From Pseudomonadales bacterium (lineage in GTDB: Bacteria > Pseudomonadota > Gammaproteobacteria > Pseudomonadales > Pseudohongiellaceae), in NCBI GenBank assembly GCA_023254735.1, contig JALRKV010000019.1, positions 1 to 49,296 on the forward strand: a stretch of 49,296 nucleotides of DNA, read 5' to 3'. A model generated the notes under the pieces. It saw only the letters and a list, made by a program, of their open reading frames with translations. It was not told where the DNA came from and did not search any database. Below, piece by piece: positions 27,492 through 35,126 of the stretch; positions within the stretch are counted from its first letter, which is position 1, and each line of letters begins with the position of its first letter. The translations under genes were made by a program, and so were the position numbers.

Positions 27492-27643
27492 AGGTAACTC
27501 CCTATTCCTTAGGTAATGCTGAACGAAAGCGGAATTGCCCCATGAGAATAACGCAAGCGGGCCTACTTTAGCGAGGGCTTAGAGAGAAGAGAGTCGGGAA
27601 GAGAAAAGCGAAGAGCGTCAGATAACGATTCGCACAGAGTCGA

Positions 27644-27832
27644 TTAGTGGAGCCGACGCGACACTTTAAGTTCGGTTTCGAAGAACGCTTTCACCTCGAG
27701 CAGCTGGTCAAGATCGCCGGCGCTCTCCATCAAGGGGAGATGCTGTTCTATATCGCTCAGTATATTCGTCAAACTCGCGGTATCTATAATGCTGAGGTCA
27801 AGGTTGAACGGAAAGTTGGTCTGCTTTGACAT
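27644..27832 (-). CDS. 62-aa protein of unknown function
   Basis: Short acidic protein starting MSKQTNFPFNLDLS and ending KVSRRLH, with one amphipathic helix region (DLDQLLEVKAFFETE). The start at 27832 is set by TTAGGAG about 9 nt upstream; an ATG at 27883 has no such site. No signal or membrane segment. Product existence rests on the good ribosome site and clean reading frame only. Confidence 0.5.
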   Translation of the reverse strand: MSKQTNFPFNLDLSIIDTASLTNILSDIEQHLPLMESAGDLDQLLEVKAFFETELKVSRRLH

Positions 27833-28085
27833 CGTTACGGCGGCTCCTAATAAAGCCCTTCTGTGGGTGAAATTTGGTAGCACATGAATGTGTCAGTGCT
27901 CCGCACACAAAAAAGTATCGACTGGCTTTAAAAAAACCTTATAACAAATTCTAAACCTTAGAGTTTTTATTGCTTGTGCGGGAAAGAAAACTCGGAAGGG
28001 AGTGCGCCGCGATCACCCTCGATCGCCGGAAATAACCATAAAAGTTAATAAAATCAGTGCATAAAGCAGTAAATTGTTCTGCTAT

Positions 28086-29435
28086 TCAGATGCCCAGAGC
28101 TTTGCGCGCGAGGGCCTTGCGAAGCGCTGCGACGCGATTGACCGAGTGTAATCCGACATTTCGCAGCCACCGCACGGCGATCGGCTGCTCACTAAAACCG
28201 CGTTTAAAGCCCTCCATCAGCCCCATCATTGCGAGGTTAGGGCCAATGCGGCGGCGCTGGTAGCGACGGAGGACGAGTGGATCCTCTGGCCTACGCCGTG
28301 CTTCAGCGCCGGCCTCTAGCTCCTCGGCGAGTGCAACAACATCGAGCATACCGAGATTAACGCCCTGACCGGCGAGGGGGTGAATTGTGTGCGCCGCATC
28401 CCCAACCAGCACAACATTGCCTTGGACATAATGTTTAGCGTGACGCTGCCGCAAGGGGAATACATGGCGGGTGTCACTCCACTCGACCCCGCCAAACGCA
28501 CCCTCCATCGCGTGACTCAGCTGCGAGTTGAACGCCTGATCCGTACACGCCATCAGCTCATCCGCCCGCGCATCATCGGCGGACCAGACGATCGAACAGT
28601 GACGTCCCTGCGGTATTTCTGCCGACTCGGCGAGGGGCAAGAACGCTAGCGGCCCCGTTGTTAAGAAGCGCTGCAGGGCCGTGCGATCGTGCATTTCGCG
28701 GGTGCGAATCGTCGTGACGATGGCCTTCTGCCCATAATCCCATTCGCGTGTTTCAAAACCCGCGAGGTCTCGAAGGCGCGAATTACCGCCATCGGCGGCG
28801 ATGATCAGGCGAGCTGATACCGTGCTGCCATCGTCGCAGTGTAGCCGCGACAAGGGACGCCCGGCCTCCTGAGTGTGTTCGAGTTCGCTCACACCGCGCC
28901 CCATAAAGAGCGTGAGCCACTTTGCCCGCGCGCGCTTTTGATCAGGGGCTTGATCTTGCGCTTGCTCGCGCAAACACTCGGCGAGGCGGGTATGGAGCGC
29001 ATCGACAATGAGGGAATTTTCTATAATCGACCCTAACGAGGGTTCGTGTATCTCCTCGGCATCGAACTCAACTTCGCCGGTACCATCCTGCTCCCACACG
29101 CGCATCTGCGTGTAGGGACAGTGCCGCGTCTGCATGAGCTTACTCCACACGCCGATGCGTTCGAGCAGCTGCTGCGACTGGGCGGTCAGCGCGACCACGC
29201 GAGGATCAAACGATTGATGCTGCGTTGCCGGCTCGGCGCTATCGCTCGGCGCCCGCAGCACCCCTTTATCTAAAAGACCCACGCTCAGCCCGGAGTCGCG
29301 CAGGCGCAGCGCAAGCGTTGCCCCGACGAGTCCGGCCCCGACGATGAGCACATCGCAGTCGGCAGTTGCCGCACCGGACGCGGAGGACTTGCGTGGCTCG
29401 AGAGATTCAGAGGATGGTGTGTTGGATCCAGACAT
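28086..29435 (-). CDS. ubiI: UbiI/VisC-type FAD hydroxylase of ubiquinone synthesis
   Basis: A 449-aa flavin monooxygenase of the UbiH/UbiF/VisC family, which adds hydroxyl groups to the ubiquinone ring. The FAD motif is VLIVGAGLVGATLALRL (residues about 29-45), preceded by a 25-residue Ser-rich extension absent from E. coli UbiI (400 aa). The second FAD motif, GDAAHTIHPLAGQGVNLG, is closer to UbiI than to UbiH. UbiI normally catalyses C5 hydroxylation. In E. coli it follows ubiH directly; here two plus-strand genes lie between. A TATACT box is only 7 nt before the ATG (29443-29448), so transcripts might be leaderless. Confidence 0.85.
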   Translation of the reverse strand: MSGSNTPSSESLEPRKSSASGAATADCDVLIVGAGLVGATLALRLRDSGLSVGLLDKGVLRAPSDSAEPATQHQSFDPRVVALTAQSQQLLERIGVWSKLMQTRHCPYTQMRVWEQDGTGEVEFDAEEIHEPSLGSIIENSLIVDALHTRLAECLREQAQDQAPDQKRARAKWLTLFMGRGVSELEHTQEAGRPLSRLHCDDGSTVSARLIIAADGGNSRLRDLAGFETREWDYGQKAIVTTIRTREMHDRTALQRFLTTGPLAFLPLAESAEIPQGRHCSIVWSADDARADELMACTDQAFNSQLSHAMEGAFGGVEWSDTRHVFPLRQRHAKHYVQGNVVLVGDAAHTIHPLAGQGVNLGMLDVVALAEELEAGAEARRRPEDPLVLRRYQRRRIGPNLAMMGLMEGFKRGFSEQPIAVRWLRNVGLHSVNRVAALRKALARKALGI

Positions 29436-29450
29436 AGCTACAAGTATACG

Positions 29451-29462
29451 ACCTGAGCAGGT
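29451..29462. promoter_or_regulatory. ACCTG-AG-CAGGT palindrome in the ubiI promoter
   Basis: ACCTGAGCAGGT is a perfect 5-bp-arm palindrome within the spacer upstream of the minus-strand TATACT (29443-29448) that precedes ubiI. It may be an operator; no known regulator is assigned. Confidence 0.3.
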
Positions 29463-29581
29463 GAAACCCTAGCAAGCTTGGTCGTGAGGTAGTCTGCTGC
29501 TAGACTCAAGCCCCACAGCCGCAGCACCTTCGCAGTGAGCGCAACTCGAACTCAGATGAAACCAAAGACAGAGGACACCCC

Positions 29582-30046
29582 ATGAGCAACGTCATCAACG
29601 CCAGCCAACTCCAAGACTATGTCGGTAAAGAAGTCGGCCTCACCGATTGGATAGTAGTCGATCAAGAGCGCATCAATCAGTTCGCCGATGCGACTGGCGA
29701 CCACCAATACATCCACCTTGACGCAGAACGCGCGGCGCAGACGCCCTTCGGTACGACAATCGCCCATGGTTTTCTCACGCTGTCGTTGCTGAGCATGCTC
29801 AGTGGCATGGGCGGCGGGCTCAAACTCGAAAATACAGTAATGGGCATTAACTACGGCCTCGACAAAGTGCGCTTTCTTAATCCAGTAAAGTCTGGTGCGA
29901 AAATTCGTGCGCGTTTTGTACTCGCGAGCGCCGAAGAAAAGAAGCCGGGCAGCTTCCTGCTTAAGCACAATGTCACAGTCGAGATAGACGGCGAAGAGAA
30001 GCCTGCACTTATTGCTGATTGGCTAGGCATGACGATTGTCGGGTAA
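29582..30046 (+). CDS. MaoC-family (R)-enoyl-CoA hydratase-like protein
   Basis: A 154-aa single hot-dog-fold protein that likely hydrates trans-2-enoyl-CoA to (R)-3-hydroxyacyl-CoA. The hydratase-2 dyad is seen as Asp40 and His45 in DATGDHQYIH, followed by GTTIAHGFLTLSLL. AGAGGA lies about 7 nt before the ATG. It is divergent from ubiI and 56 nt upstream of a DUF1499 lipoprotein. Proteins of this type may supply polyhydroxyalkanoate precursors or serve fatty acid oxidation; no PHA gene is visible. Confidence 0.88.
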   Translation: MSNVINASQLQDYVGKEVGLTDWIVVDQERINQFADATGDHQYIHLDAERAAQTPFGTTIAHGFLTLSLLSMLSGMGGGLKLENTVMGINYGLDKVRFLNPVKSGAKIRARFVLASAEEKKPGSFLLKHNVTVEIDGEEKPALIADWLGMTIVG

Positions 30047-30102
30047 GGTTTTTGACAATCCAGACCGTTATTTTTTAAAAATTATCGTGTGAGAAATCGA
30101 CA

Positions 30103-30510
30103 ATGAAGAAGAGCTTATTCGCAATACTCCCTTTCTTAGGTGCCTGCGCCGGCCAGCCTCCGACTAATATCGGCATTCAGGACGGGCGCCTCACTGCCTG
30201 TCCGGATTCCCCCAACTGTGTCTCGAGCTTCGAGACGAGCGAGCAACACGGGATTGCGCCACTCGAAGCAACCCTCGATCAGGTTAAGCAGGTGCTCGTG
30301 TCCTTAGACGAGGCCAATATCGTCGATGAGCAGGAGAACTATCTCTACGCAGAATTTACGAGTAGCCTCATGGGCTATGTCGACGATGTGGAGTTCATGA
30401 GCGATGCAGCGTCAGGCATGACCCACGTGCGCTCGGCGTCGCGCCTCGGCTATAGCGACCTCGGCGCTAACCGCAAGCGTATCGAAGCGATCCGCGCAGC
30501 GATTCGTTAA
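30103..30510 (+). CDS. DUF1499 lipoprotein
   Basis: A 135-aa predicted lipoprotein: hydrophobic N-terminus with lipobox LGAC (Cys15), then the DUF1499 signature CPDSPNCVSS and a C-terminal SRLGYSDLGANRKRIEAIR. The molecular function of DUF1499 is not established. It is convergent with ubiH; only 6 bases separate the two stop codons. Confidence 0.85.
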   Translation: MKKSLFAILPFLGACAGQPPTNIGIQDGRLTACPDSPNCVSSFETSEQHGIAPLEATLDQVKQVLVSLDEANIVDEQENYLYAEFTSSLMGYVDDVEFMSDAASGMTHVRSASRLGYSDLGANRKRIEAIRAAIR

Positions 30511-30516
30511 GCTCGC

Positions 30517-31782
30517 CTACTCAAAGCCCATGGCCCGCGCACCGAAGGTTCTTTTCAGCGCGGGTATCAGGTCTATCGAAAGCAGTCCCGCTTTGCGCAG
30601 CCATACCTTGGCCTGCGCATCGCTTGAAAATAGTTTGGTAAGGCCATCGGTCACCGAAATCATCAAGCTCTGATCAGCCTCGCGCGCCGCAAGGTAGCGC
30701 CCAAGCGTCGCCATCGAACCTAACGCACCGTCCCCATTGGAGGCGTCGTCTAAGGCCTCAACCAGCGCGTCGATATCCCTCAGGGACAGATTCATGCCCT
30801 GCCCCGCCACTGGGTGCAGCGTATGCGCCACATTGCCTAGCAACACGAGCCCCGGCCGAATCTGCTCCTGCGCCACTCGCAGGCTCAGGGGATAAATCGC
30901 GCGGGCACCGATTCGCTGCAAGCGCCCAAGCCGTCCACCAAACTTAGCCTGCAGACGTGCCAGAAGCGTCGCATCATCGAGCGCCGCTATCTGCTCAGAT
31001 TCGTCGGCGCCCAGCGTCCATACCAGCGAAGCGCGTTGCTCGCCGGCAACCGGGAGAAGCGGCAGCATCGCCAGCGGGCCAGTAGTGGTGAATCGCTCGA
31101 AGGCAACGCCTTCGTGGGGCTGGCTGAGTCCAACATTCGCGATTAGTGCATGCTGTCCGTAGTCTTGGTTGCTGCGCACGATACCGAGCTGCTCGCATAG
31201 CGGTGAACGTCCACCCTCTGCAACCACCAGCAGCTTCGCCGCCACGCGGCAGGGCTGCGAACTTAACCCGACTTCGTCGCCTGTGAGTTCGATGGTCATA
31301 CCGTTGGCTGACGGGCTCGCTGAGGTCACGCGAGCAGGGGCAAGCACCGCGCAGTGCGTCTGCTGCTCGAGGGCCGCGTTAAGCGCTGCACCAAACACCG
31401 CGTTCTCTACCACATAGCCGAGTGCAGGCACGCCGAGTCCTGCACTATCGAGTTTTGTCGCGCCAAAGCGCCCCTGATCCGAGACATGGATTTTGTTGAT
31501 GGGGCAGACGCCGGCATCCAGCTGCGACCACAGGCCGAAGCGCTGGAGAATTAGCCTAGAGTTCGCGGACAGCGCAGTCGAGCGACTGTCGAAACTCGCA
31601 TGCGTCGGCGCGGCCTCGCCAGTTTTCGCACTTTGACCAGACGGTGGCTGCGAATCAACGATTAACACCGACAGCGTTTTGGTGCCAGCGCGCGTAGCGA
31701 GTGCGCAGGCCAGCGTCGCACCGACCATGCCACCGCCGACGATGACAATATCGTATTCTTGCTTTAGGTCTTCGCGCCGCAT
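30517..31782 (-). CDS. ubiH: UbiH-type FAD hydroxylase of ubiquinone synthesis
   Basis: A 421-aa flavin monooxygenase that probably carries out C1 hydroxylation of the ubiquinone ring precursor. FAD binding is shown by IVIVGGGMVGATLACAL near the N-terminus. The second motif GNVAHTLHPVAGQGMNLSLRD begins with GN, as in UbiH (GNAAQTLHP in E. coli), which is why I assign this paralogue as ubiH. It follows pepP by 66 nt on the same strand, the classic pepP-ubiH order. Together with the 28086-29435 gene this gives two of the oxygen-dependent hydroxylation steps, implying aerobic ubiquinone synthesis. Confidence 0.88.
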   Translation of the reverse strand: MRREDLKQEYDIVIVGGGMVGATLACALATRAGTKTLSVLIVDSQPPSGQSAKTGEAAPTHASFDSRSTALSANSRLILQRFGLWSQLDAGVCPINKIHVSDQGRFGATKLDSAGLGVPALGYVVENAVFGAALNAALEQQTHCAVLAPARVTSASPSANGMTIELTGDEVGLSSQPCRVAAKLLVVAEGGRSPLCEQLGIVRSNQDYGQHALIANVGLSQPHEGVAFERFTTTGPLAMLPLLPVAGEQRASLVWTLGADESEQIAALDDATLLARLQAKFGGRLGRLQRIGARAIYPLSLRVAQEQIRPGLVLLGNVAHTLHPVAGQGMNLSLRDIDALVEALDDASNGDGALGSMATLGRYLAAREADQSLMISVTDGLTKLFSSDAQAKVWLRKAGLLSIDLIPALKRTFGARAMGFE

Positions 31783-31848
31783 GTATCTCGCTCGTTGCCT
31801 GCTAGGTTGTTGTGGTCTTTGTGCGTAAGGGAAGCAGCACTGAAGTCA

Positions 31849-33192
31849 TTATGCCGCGCGCTTCTGTTTGGCCTGCGCCATGAACGCTTCGATTTCGGCA
31901 ACGGTTTTAGGAATGCCGGTGGTTAGTACACGATTGCCCTTTTTGGTCACGAGCACATCGTCTTCGATGCGGACACCAATACCACGCCACTTTTTTGGTA
32001 CGCGCTTATTGTCCGGCGCGATATAAATCCCCGGCTCGATTGTCGTCACCATTCCCGGCTCGAGTAATCGCCATTTTTCATCGATCTTATAATCACCCAC
32101 ATCATGCACGTCGATGCCGATCCAATGCCCAACTCTGTGCATATAGAAATCGCGATAGGCCTCTGCCTTAATCGCCTTGGCGAGTGTGCCTTCGATGAGG
32201 CCAAGTTTAATGAGGCCCTGCGTAATCACTTTAACCGAGGCATTGTGCGGCGCATCCCACGGCGCGCCGGGCTGCACGGCCTCGATCGCCGCATCCTGCG
32301 CTTTCAGCACAATCTCGTAAATAGCCTTCTGCTGCGGGTTAAACGTGCCGTTGGCGGGGAAGGTACGGGTGATGTCGGAGGCATAGTATTTATACTCGCA
32401 GCCGGCATCGATAAGAATCAGGTCGCCGTCTTTCACTTCGGCGTCGTTGCGATCGTAGTGCAGGATGCAGGCGTTGTCGCCGGCGGCAACGATCGAATTG
32501 TACGCGGGTGCTCGGCTACCGCCGCGGGTGAACGCATAGTTGAGCTCCGCCTCGAGCGTGTATTCATGCACGCCCGGCGCACACACAGCCATCGCTCGCC
32601 TGTGACCCTCGGCGGAAATTTCGGCCGCGCGCTGCATCAGGTCGATCTCGTGTTTGCTCTTAATTAGCCGCAGCTCGTGCAGCAGGTGATCCAACACCAA
32701 GAACTCCCCCGGCGGCTGTGCGCCAAGTTTTGCCTTCGCACGAATCACCTTAACCCACTCCATCACGCGCTCGTCGAAGCGGCTGTCGTGACCCATCGAG
32801 TAGTACACACGCTCGCGGCCTTCGATAAGCCCGGGCAATATATCGTCGATGTCGGCGATAGGAAACGCATCGTCCAGACTCAGTTCAACGCGTGCGGCGT
32901 CGGGGCCCATTAGCACGCCGGTCCACAGCTCTTTTAGTTTGTCTTTCTCTTGGCAGAACAGCACGACTTCGCCCTGCTTACGCCCCGGCATTAGCGCGAG
33001 CAGCGCGTCTTGCTCGTCGAAGCCGGTGAGGTAATAGAAGTCGCTGTTCTGGCGGTAGTAATAGTCGGTGTCGTTGCTGCGAGTACGCGCGGGCGCGGCG
33101 GCAACCAGTGCAATACTATTTGGCTCCATTTGTGCCATTAACTCTTTGCGACGTTGCTGGTACTCGCGACTCTCTTCGTTGGTATGATTCAT
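31849..33192 (-). CDS. pepP: Xaa-Pro aminopeptidase
   Basis: A 447-aa cytoplasmic metallopeptidase of family M24B that removes an N-terminal residue before proline. All five metal ligands are present: Asp262 and Asp273 (LIDAGCEYKYYASDITRTFP), His356 (HRVGHWIGI), Glu386 (TIEPGIY) and Glu410 (GVRIEDD). Numbering is almost identical to E. coli PepP (260, 271, 354, 383, 406). GAGGAAGC precedes the ATG. It heads a pepP-ubiH unit. The usual upstream ygfB gene is absent from this region. Confidence 0.95.
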   Translation of the reverse strand: MNHTNEESREYQQRRKELMAQMEPNSIALVAAAPARTRSNDTDYYYRQNSDFYYLTGFDEQDALLALMPGRKQGEVVLFCQEKDKLKELWTGVLMGPDAARVELSLDDAFPIADIDDILPGLIEGRERVYYSMGHDSRFDERVMEWVKVIRAKAKLGAQPPGEFLVLDHLLHELRLIKSKHEIDLMQRAAEISAEGHRRAMAVCAPGVHEYTLEAELNYAFTRGGSRAPAYNSIVAAGDNACILHYDRNDAEVKDGDLILIDAGCEYKYYASDITRTFPANGTFNPQQKAIYEIVLKAQDAAIEAVQPGAPWDAPHNASVKVITQGLIKLGLIEGTLAKAIKAEAYRDFYMHRVGHWIGIDVHDVGDYKIDEKWRLLEPGMVTTIEPGIYIAPDNKRVPKKWRGIGVRIEDDVLVTKKGNRVLTTGIPKTVAEIEAFMAQAKQKRAA

Positions 33193-33247
33193 AGCTTCCT
33201 CATAGCAGGACAGATTTAAGCCCTAGGCTAACTCTTTCTTCTACGCA

Positions 33248-33253
33248 ATTATA
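33248..33253 (-). promoter_or_regulatory. -10 box for pepP-ubiH
   Basis: A perfect TATAAT on the minus strand, about 55 nt before the pepP start. A clear -35 was not found, so support is partial. Confidence 0.4.
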
Positions 33254-33432
33254 GCGCCATACACCCGACGCGCTGAGCACTTTACTTAGCGGACAGCCTT
33301 GATCCGATGCGGCGTTTTTTCGCCGCCAATGCGGCGACTGATATTGACCCCCGTAGACGCCGGCTCTATAGTAAGCGTCGCGAGCAACACCTCGAAAATT
33401 GCTCAGCTCTAGAGCCTAACAAGCGAGTTTTT

Positions 33433-33462
33433 TTGAAGTCTTTGTGGGCAAATCGCTATCAT
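33433..33462 (+). promoter_or_regulatory. Promoter of the TIGR02449-zapA unit
   Basis: TTGAAG (33433-33438), 18-bp spacer, TATCAT (33457-33462). Predicted start of transcription is about 12 nt before the first ATG. Confidence 0.5.
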
Positions 33463-33480
33463 CGTAAATAGAATCCTGCA

Positions 33481-33687
33481 ATGAACGAAGATCGCTTCCA
33501 CTCTCTAAGCGCCAAGGTCGATGACCTTATCGAGCTGTGCGCGTCGTTAAAACGCGAGAACCAGCTACTTAAAGCGACCTCCGAAAATTGGCATATCGAG
33601 CGCCGCGAGCTGATCACGCAAAACAAAGAAGCGAAGGCGAAGTTGGAGTCGATAGTCACGCGTCTAAAAGCAATGAACGAGGCGTAA
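33481..33687 (+). CDS. TIGR02449 family coiled-coil protein (ZapB-like)
   Basis: A 68-aa protein made almost wholly of heptad-patterned helix (KVDDLIELCASLKRENQLLKA, then EAKAKLESIVTRLKAM). It matches the small coiled-coil family TIGR02449 that regularly sits directly upstream of zapA in Pseudomonas-like bacteria. It is likely involved in cell division; ZapB-like function is suggested by structure and position only. It precedes zapA by 7 nt. Confidence 0.85.
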   Translation: MNEDRFHSLSAKVDDLIELCASLKRENQLLKATSENWHIERRELITQNKEAKAKLESIVTRLKAMNEA

Positions 33688-33694
33688 AGCAGAC

Positions 33695-34009
33695 ATGAGC
33701 GAACAACCTACCGCCGTACAGATTAAGATCCTCGACAAAGAATATCAGATCAACTGCCCACCGTCGGAGCAAGAGGCGTTAATGAAATCTGCGCGCTATC
33801 TCGATGAGAACATGCGCACGATTAAGAGCCGCGGCAATATCCACGGCGCCGAAAAAATTGCCGTCATGGCCGCACTCAATATCACTCACGATATGCTTCG
33901 AAAAAACCTCCTCATTAACGAAACTCGTCAGGCGAGCGCGCTGCAGCTGCGCAGTCTCGAAGAGAAAATCGACGCGGCACTCATCGGCGCAAGACAACTC
34001 GAACTCTAG
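33695..34009 (+). CDS. zapA: Cell division protein ZapA
   Basis: A 104-aa protein that bundles FtsZ filaments at midcell. The N-terminal part VQIKILDKEYQINCPPSEQEAL is the ZapA globular domain; HGAEKIAVMAALNITHDML and the C-terminal coiled coil follow. Position directly before the 6S RNA and ygfA is conserved in gammaproteobacteria. It shares a message with the 68-aa coiled-coil gene. Confidence 0.93.
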   Translation: MSEQPTAVQIKILDKEYQINCPPSEQEALMKSARYLDENMRTIKSRGNIHGAEKIAVMAALNITHDMLRKNLLINETRQASALQLRSLEEKIDAALIGARQLEL

Positions 34010-34045
34010 TCTGCGATGTTCCTTTCGCCGTTCTTCGGCGCAAGC

Positions 34046-34051
34046 TATACT
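34046..34051 (+). promoter_or_regulatory. -10 box of the 6S RNA gene
   Basis: TATACT ends 6 nt before the predicted 5' end of the 6S RNA (34058), the expected distance. The -35 region is weak. Confidence 0.6.
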
Positions 34052-34057
34052 CTGCTC

Positions 34058-34236
34058 AAGTTCCCTAGGATATTCGCCAGCCAAAAGTGTTCTTGAGCCG
34101 ATAATTGTGACCCCGGAGGCTTCTCGATAGATGTTGTTGTGCATGTCCGCTCGTCGGAAAGCCTTATGCATCGCGAGGGCCACCACCTGAACCTTTCGGT
34201 TCAGGGCAACTTTGGTAGCGGTATTTCGGGGGGCTT
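34058..34236 (+). ncRNA. ssrS: 6S RNA
   Basis: This about 179-nt RNA binds and inhibits sigma-70 RNA polymerase in stationary phase. The closing stem is strong: 34058-34072 (AAGTTCCCTAGGATA) and 34222-34236 (TATTTCGGGGGGCTT) pair at 14 of 15 positions counting G-U. Conserved blocks are seen: TTGAGCCGATA on the 5' side (34092-34102), GGAAAGCCTTA in the middle and a hairpin CCTGAAC/GTTCAGG near 34187-34206 matching the E. coli CCTTGAACC/GGGTTCAAGG stem. Position between zapA and ygfA is the standard one. End points are estimated from the stem and promoter. Confidence 0.9.
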
Positions 34237-34326
34237 CACTCTTTCAGACCCTGTTTCTTCACTGCATGTTGTCCCCACGATGCCTGGAGAGACCTCGCGC
34301 AACCTTGTTCTGAGTTAGCTTTCGAT

Positions 34327-34959
34327 ATGGCGAGTGACAGCGAACAGTTTGTTTCGATGAACAGCGCCCAACTCAGAGCGCATTTTCGCGCCGCGCGCCG
34401 CGCACTCTCGAAAGCGCAGCAACGCGAGTCAGCGCAGCAACTGGCAGCACATTTTTGGCGCTCTGCGGCATTTCACCATGCCGAGTCGATCGCCTTCTAC
34501 CTTGCAGCGGACGGCGAGCTTAGCGTGGAGTTTTTGCTCGAAGCGGCGCTCGCGGCGGACAAGCGCTGCTTTCTGCCTATCGCTAAAATAGACGACTGCT
34601 CGATGCGCTTTGTGCGCTATGAGGGCGATGCGTCTTCGCTTATCGTTAACGCCTGGGGCATTCCCGAGCCGGACCCCACTGGCGATACGATCGCGGCAAC
34701 TGATCTCGACCTCGTCCTCGTGCCCCTGGTCGCCTGCGACAAACACGGAAATCGACTAGGCAGGGGCAAGGGCTTCTATGACCGCGCATTCGACTTTGTG
34801 CGCGCCTCCTCGGCGCCGGCGAATCCTCCCCTGCTAGTCGGCATCGCCCACGAATGCCAAATCTGTCCGACCCCGTTACCTCACGAAAGCTGGGATGTCC
34901 CCCTCGCAGCAATCGCGACCCCTACGCGACTGTTGGTTTCAGCAACGGAATCTGACTAA
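34327..34959 (+). CDS. ygfA: 5-formyltetrahydrofolate cyclo-ligase
   Basis: A 210-aa enzyme that converts 5-formyl-THF to 5,10-methenyl-THF using ATP. It shows the basic N-terminal RAHFRAARRALS, substrate region VLVPLVACDKHGNRLGRGKGFYDRAFD and the C-terminal HESWDVPLAAIATPTRL. Its place directly after the 6S RNA gene is conserved; in E. coli the two are co-transcribed. The ribosome site before 34327 is weak, and an internal Met at 34357 is a possible alternative start. Most of the core lies after it. Confidence 0.92.
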   Translation: MASDSEQFVSMNSAQLRAHFRAARRALSKAQQRESAQQLAAHFWRSAAFHHAESIAFYLAADGELSVEFLLEAALAADKRCFLPIAKIDDCSMRFVRYEGDASSLIVNAWGIPEPDPTGDTIAATDLDLVLVPLVACDKHGNRLGRGKGFYDRAFDFVRASSAPANPPLLVGIAHECQICPTPLPHESWDVPLAAIATPTRLLVSATESD

Positions 34960-35068
34960 CTCCTCCTAAGCCCACTCCCCTTTTTTGTTGCCCACTTTTT
35001 TGGCTGCTCTCTGACTGCTTCTGTAACTTCTGCCCTCACTCGCTTCTCCTTCGTTTTGCACTTCTCTC

Positions 35069-35096
35069 TTGCTTGTCTCAAAACACCGACTATACT
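35069..35096 (+). promoter_or_regulatory. Candidate imuA promoter
   Basis: TTGCTT (35069-35074), 16-bp spacer and TATACT (35091-35096), the last base shared with the LexA box. LexA bound there would cover the transcription start. Confidence 0.45.
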
Positions 35097-35115
35097 ACTG
35101 TATAAATAAACAGTA
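35096..35115. promoter_or_regulatory. LexA (SOS) box of imuAB
   Basis: TACTGTATAAATAAACAGTA has perfect CTGT-N8-ACAG and flanking TA, close to the E. coli LexA consensus. It ends 11 nt before the imuA ATG. Confidence 0.9.
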
Positions 35116-35126
35116 TTTGCGGCACC

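Noticed and set aside
33309..33326. GCGGCG-T6-CGCCGC hairpin between pepP and the zapA unit as a terminator
   Set aside because: The T-run is the loop, not a tail, and both flanking genes point away from it.
33779..34186. Minus-strand 135-aa reading frame over zapA and the 6S RNA
   Set aside because: It overlaps two well-supported genes and has no ribosome site or domain.
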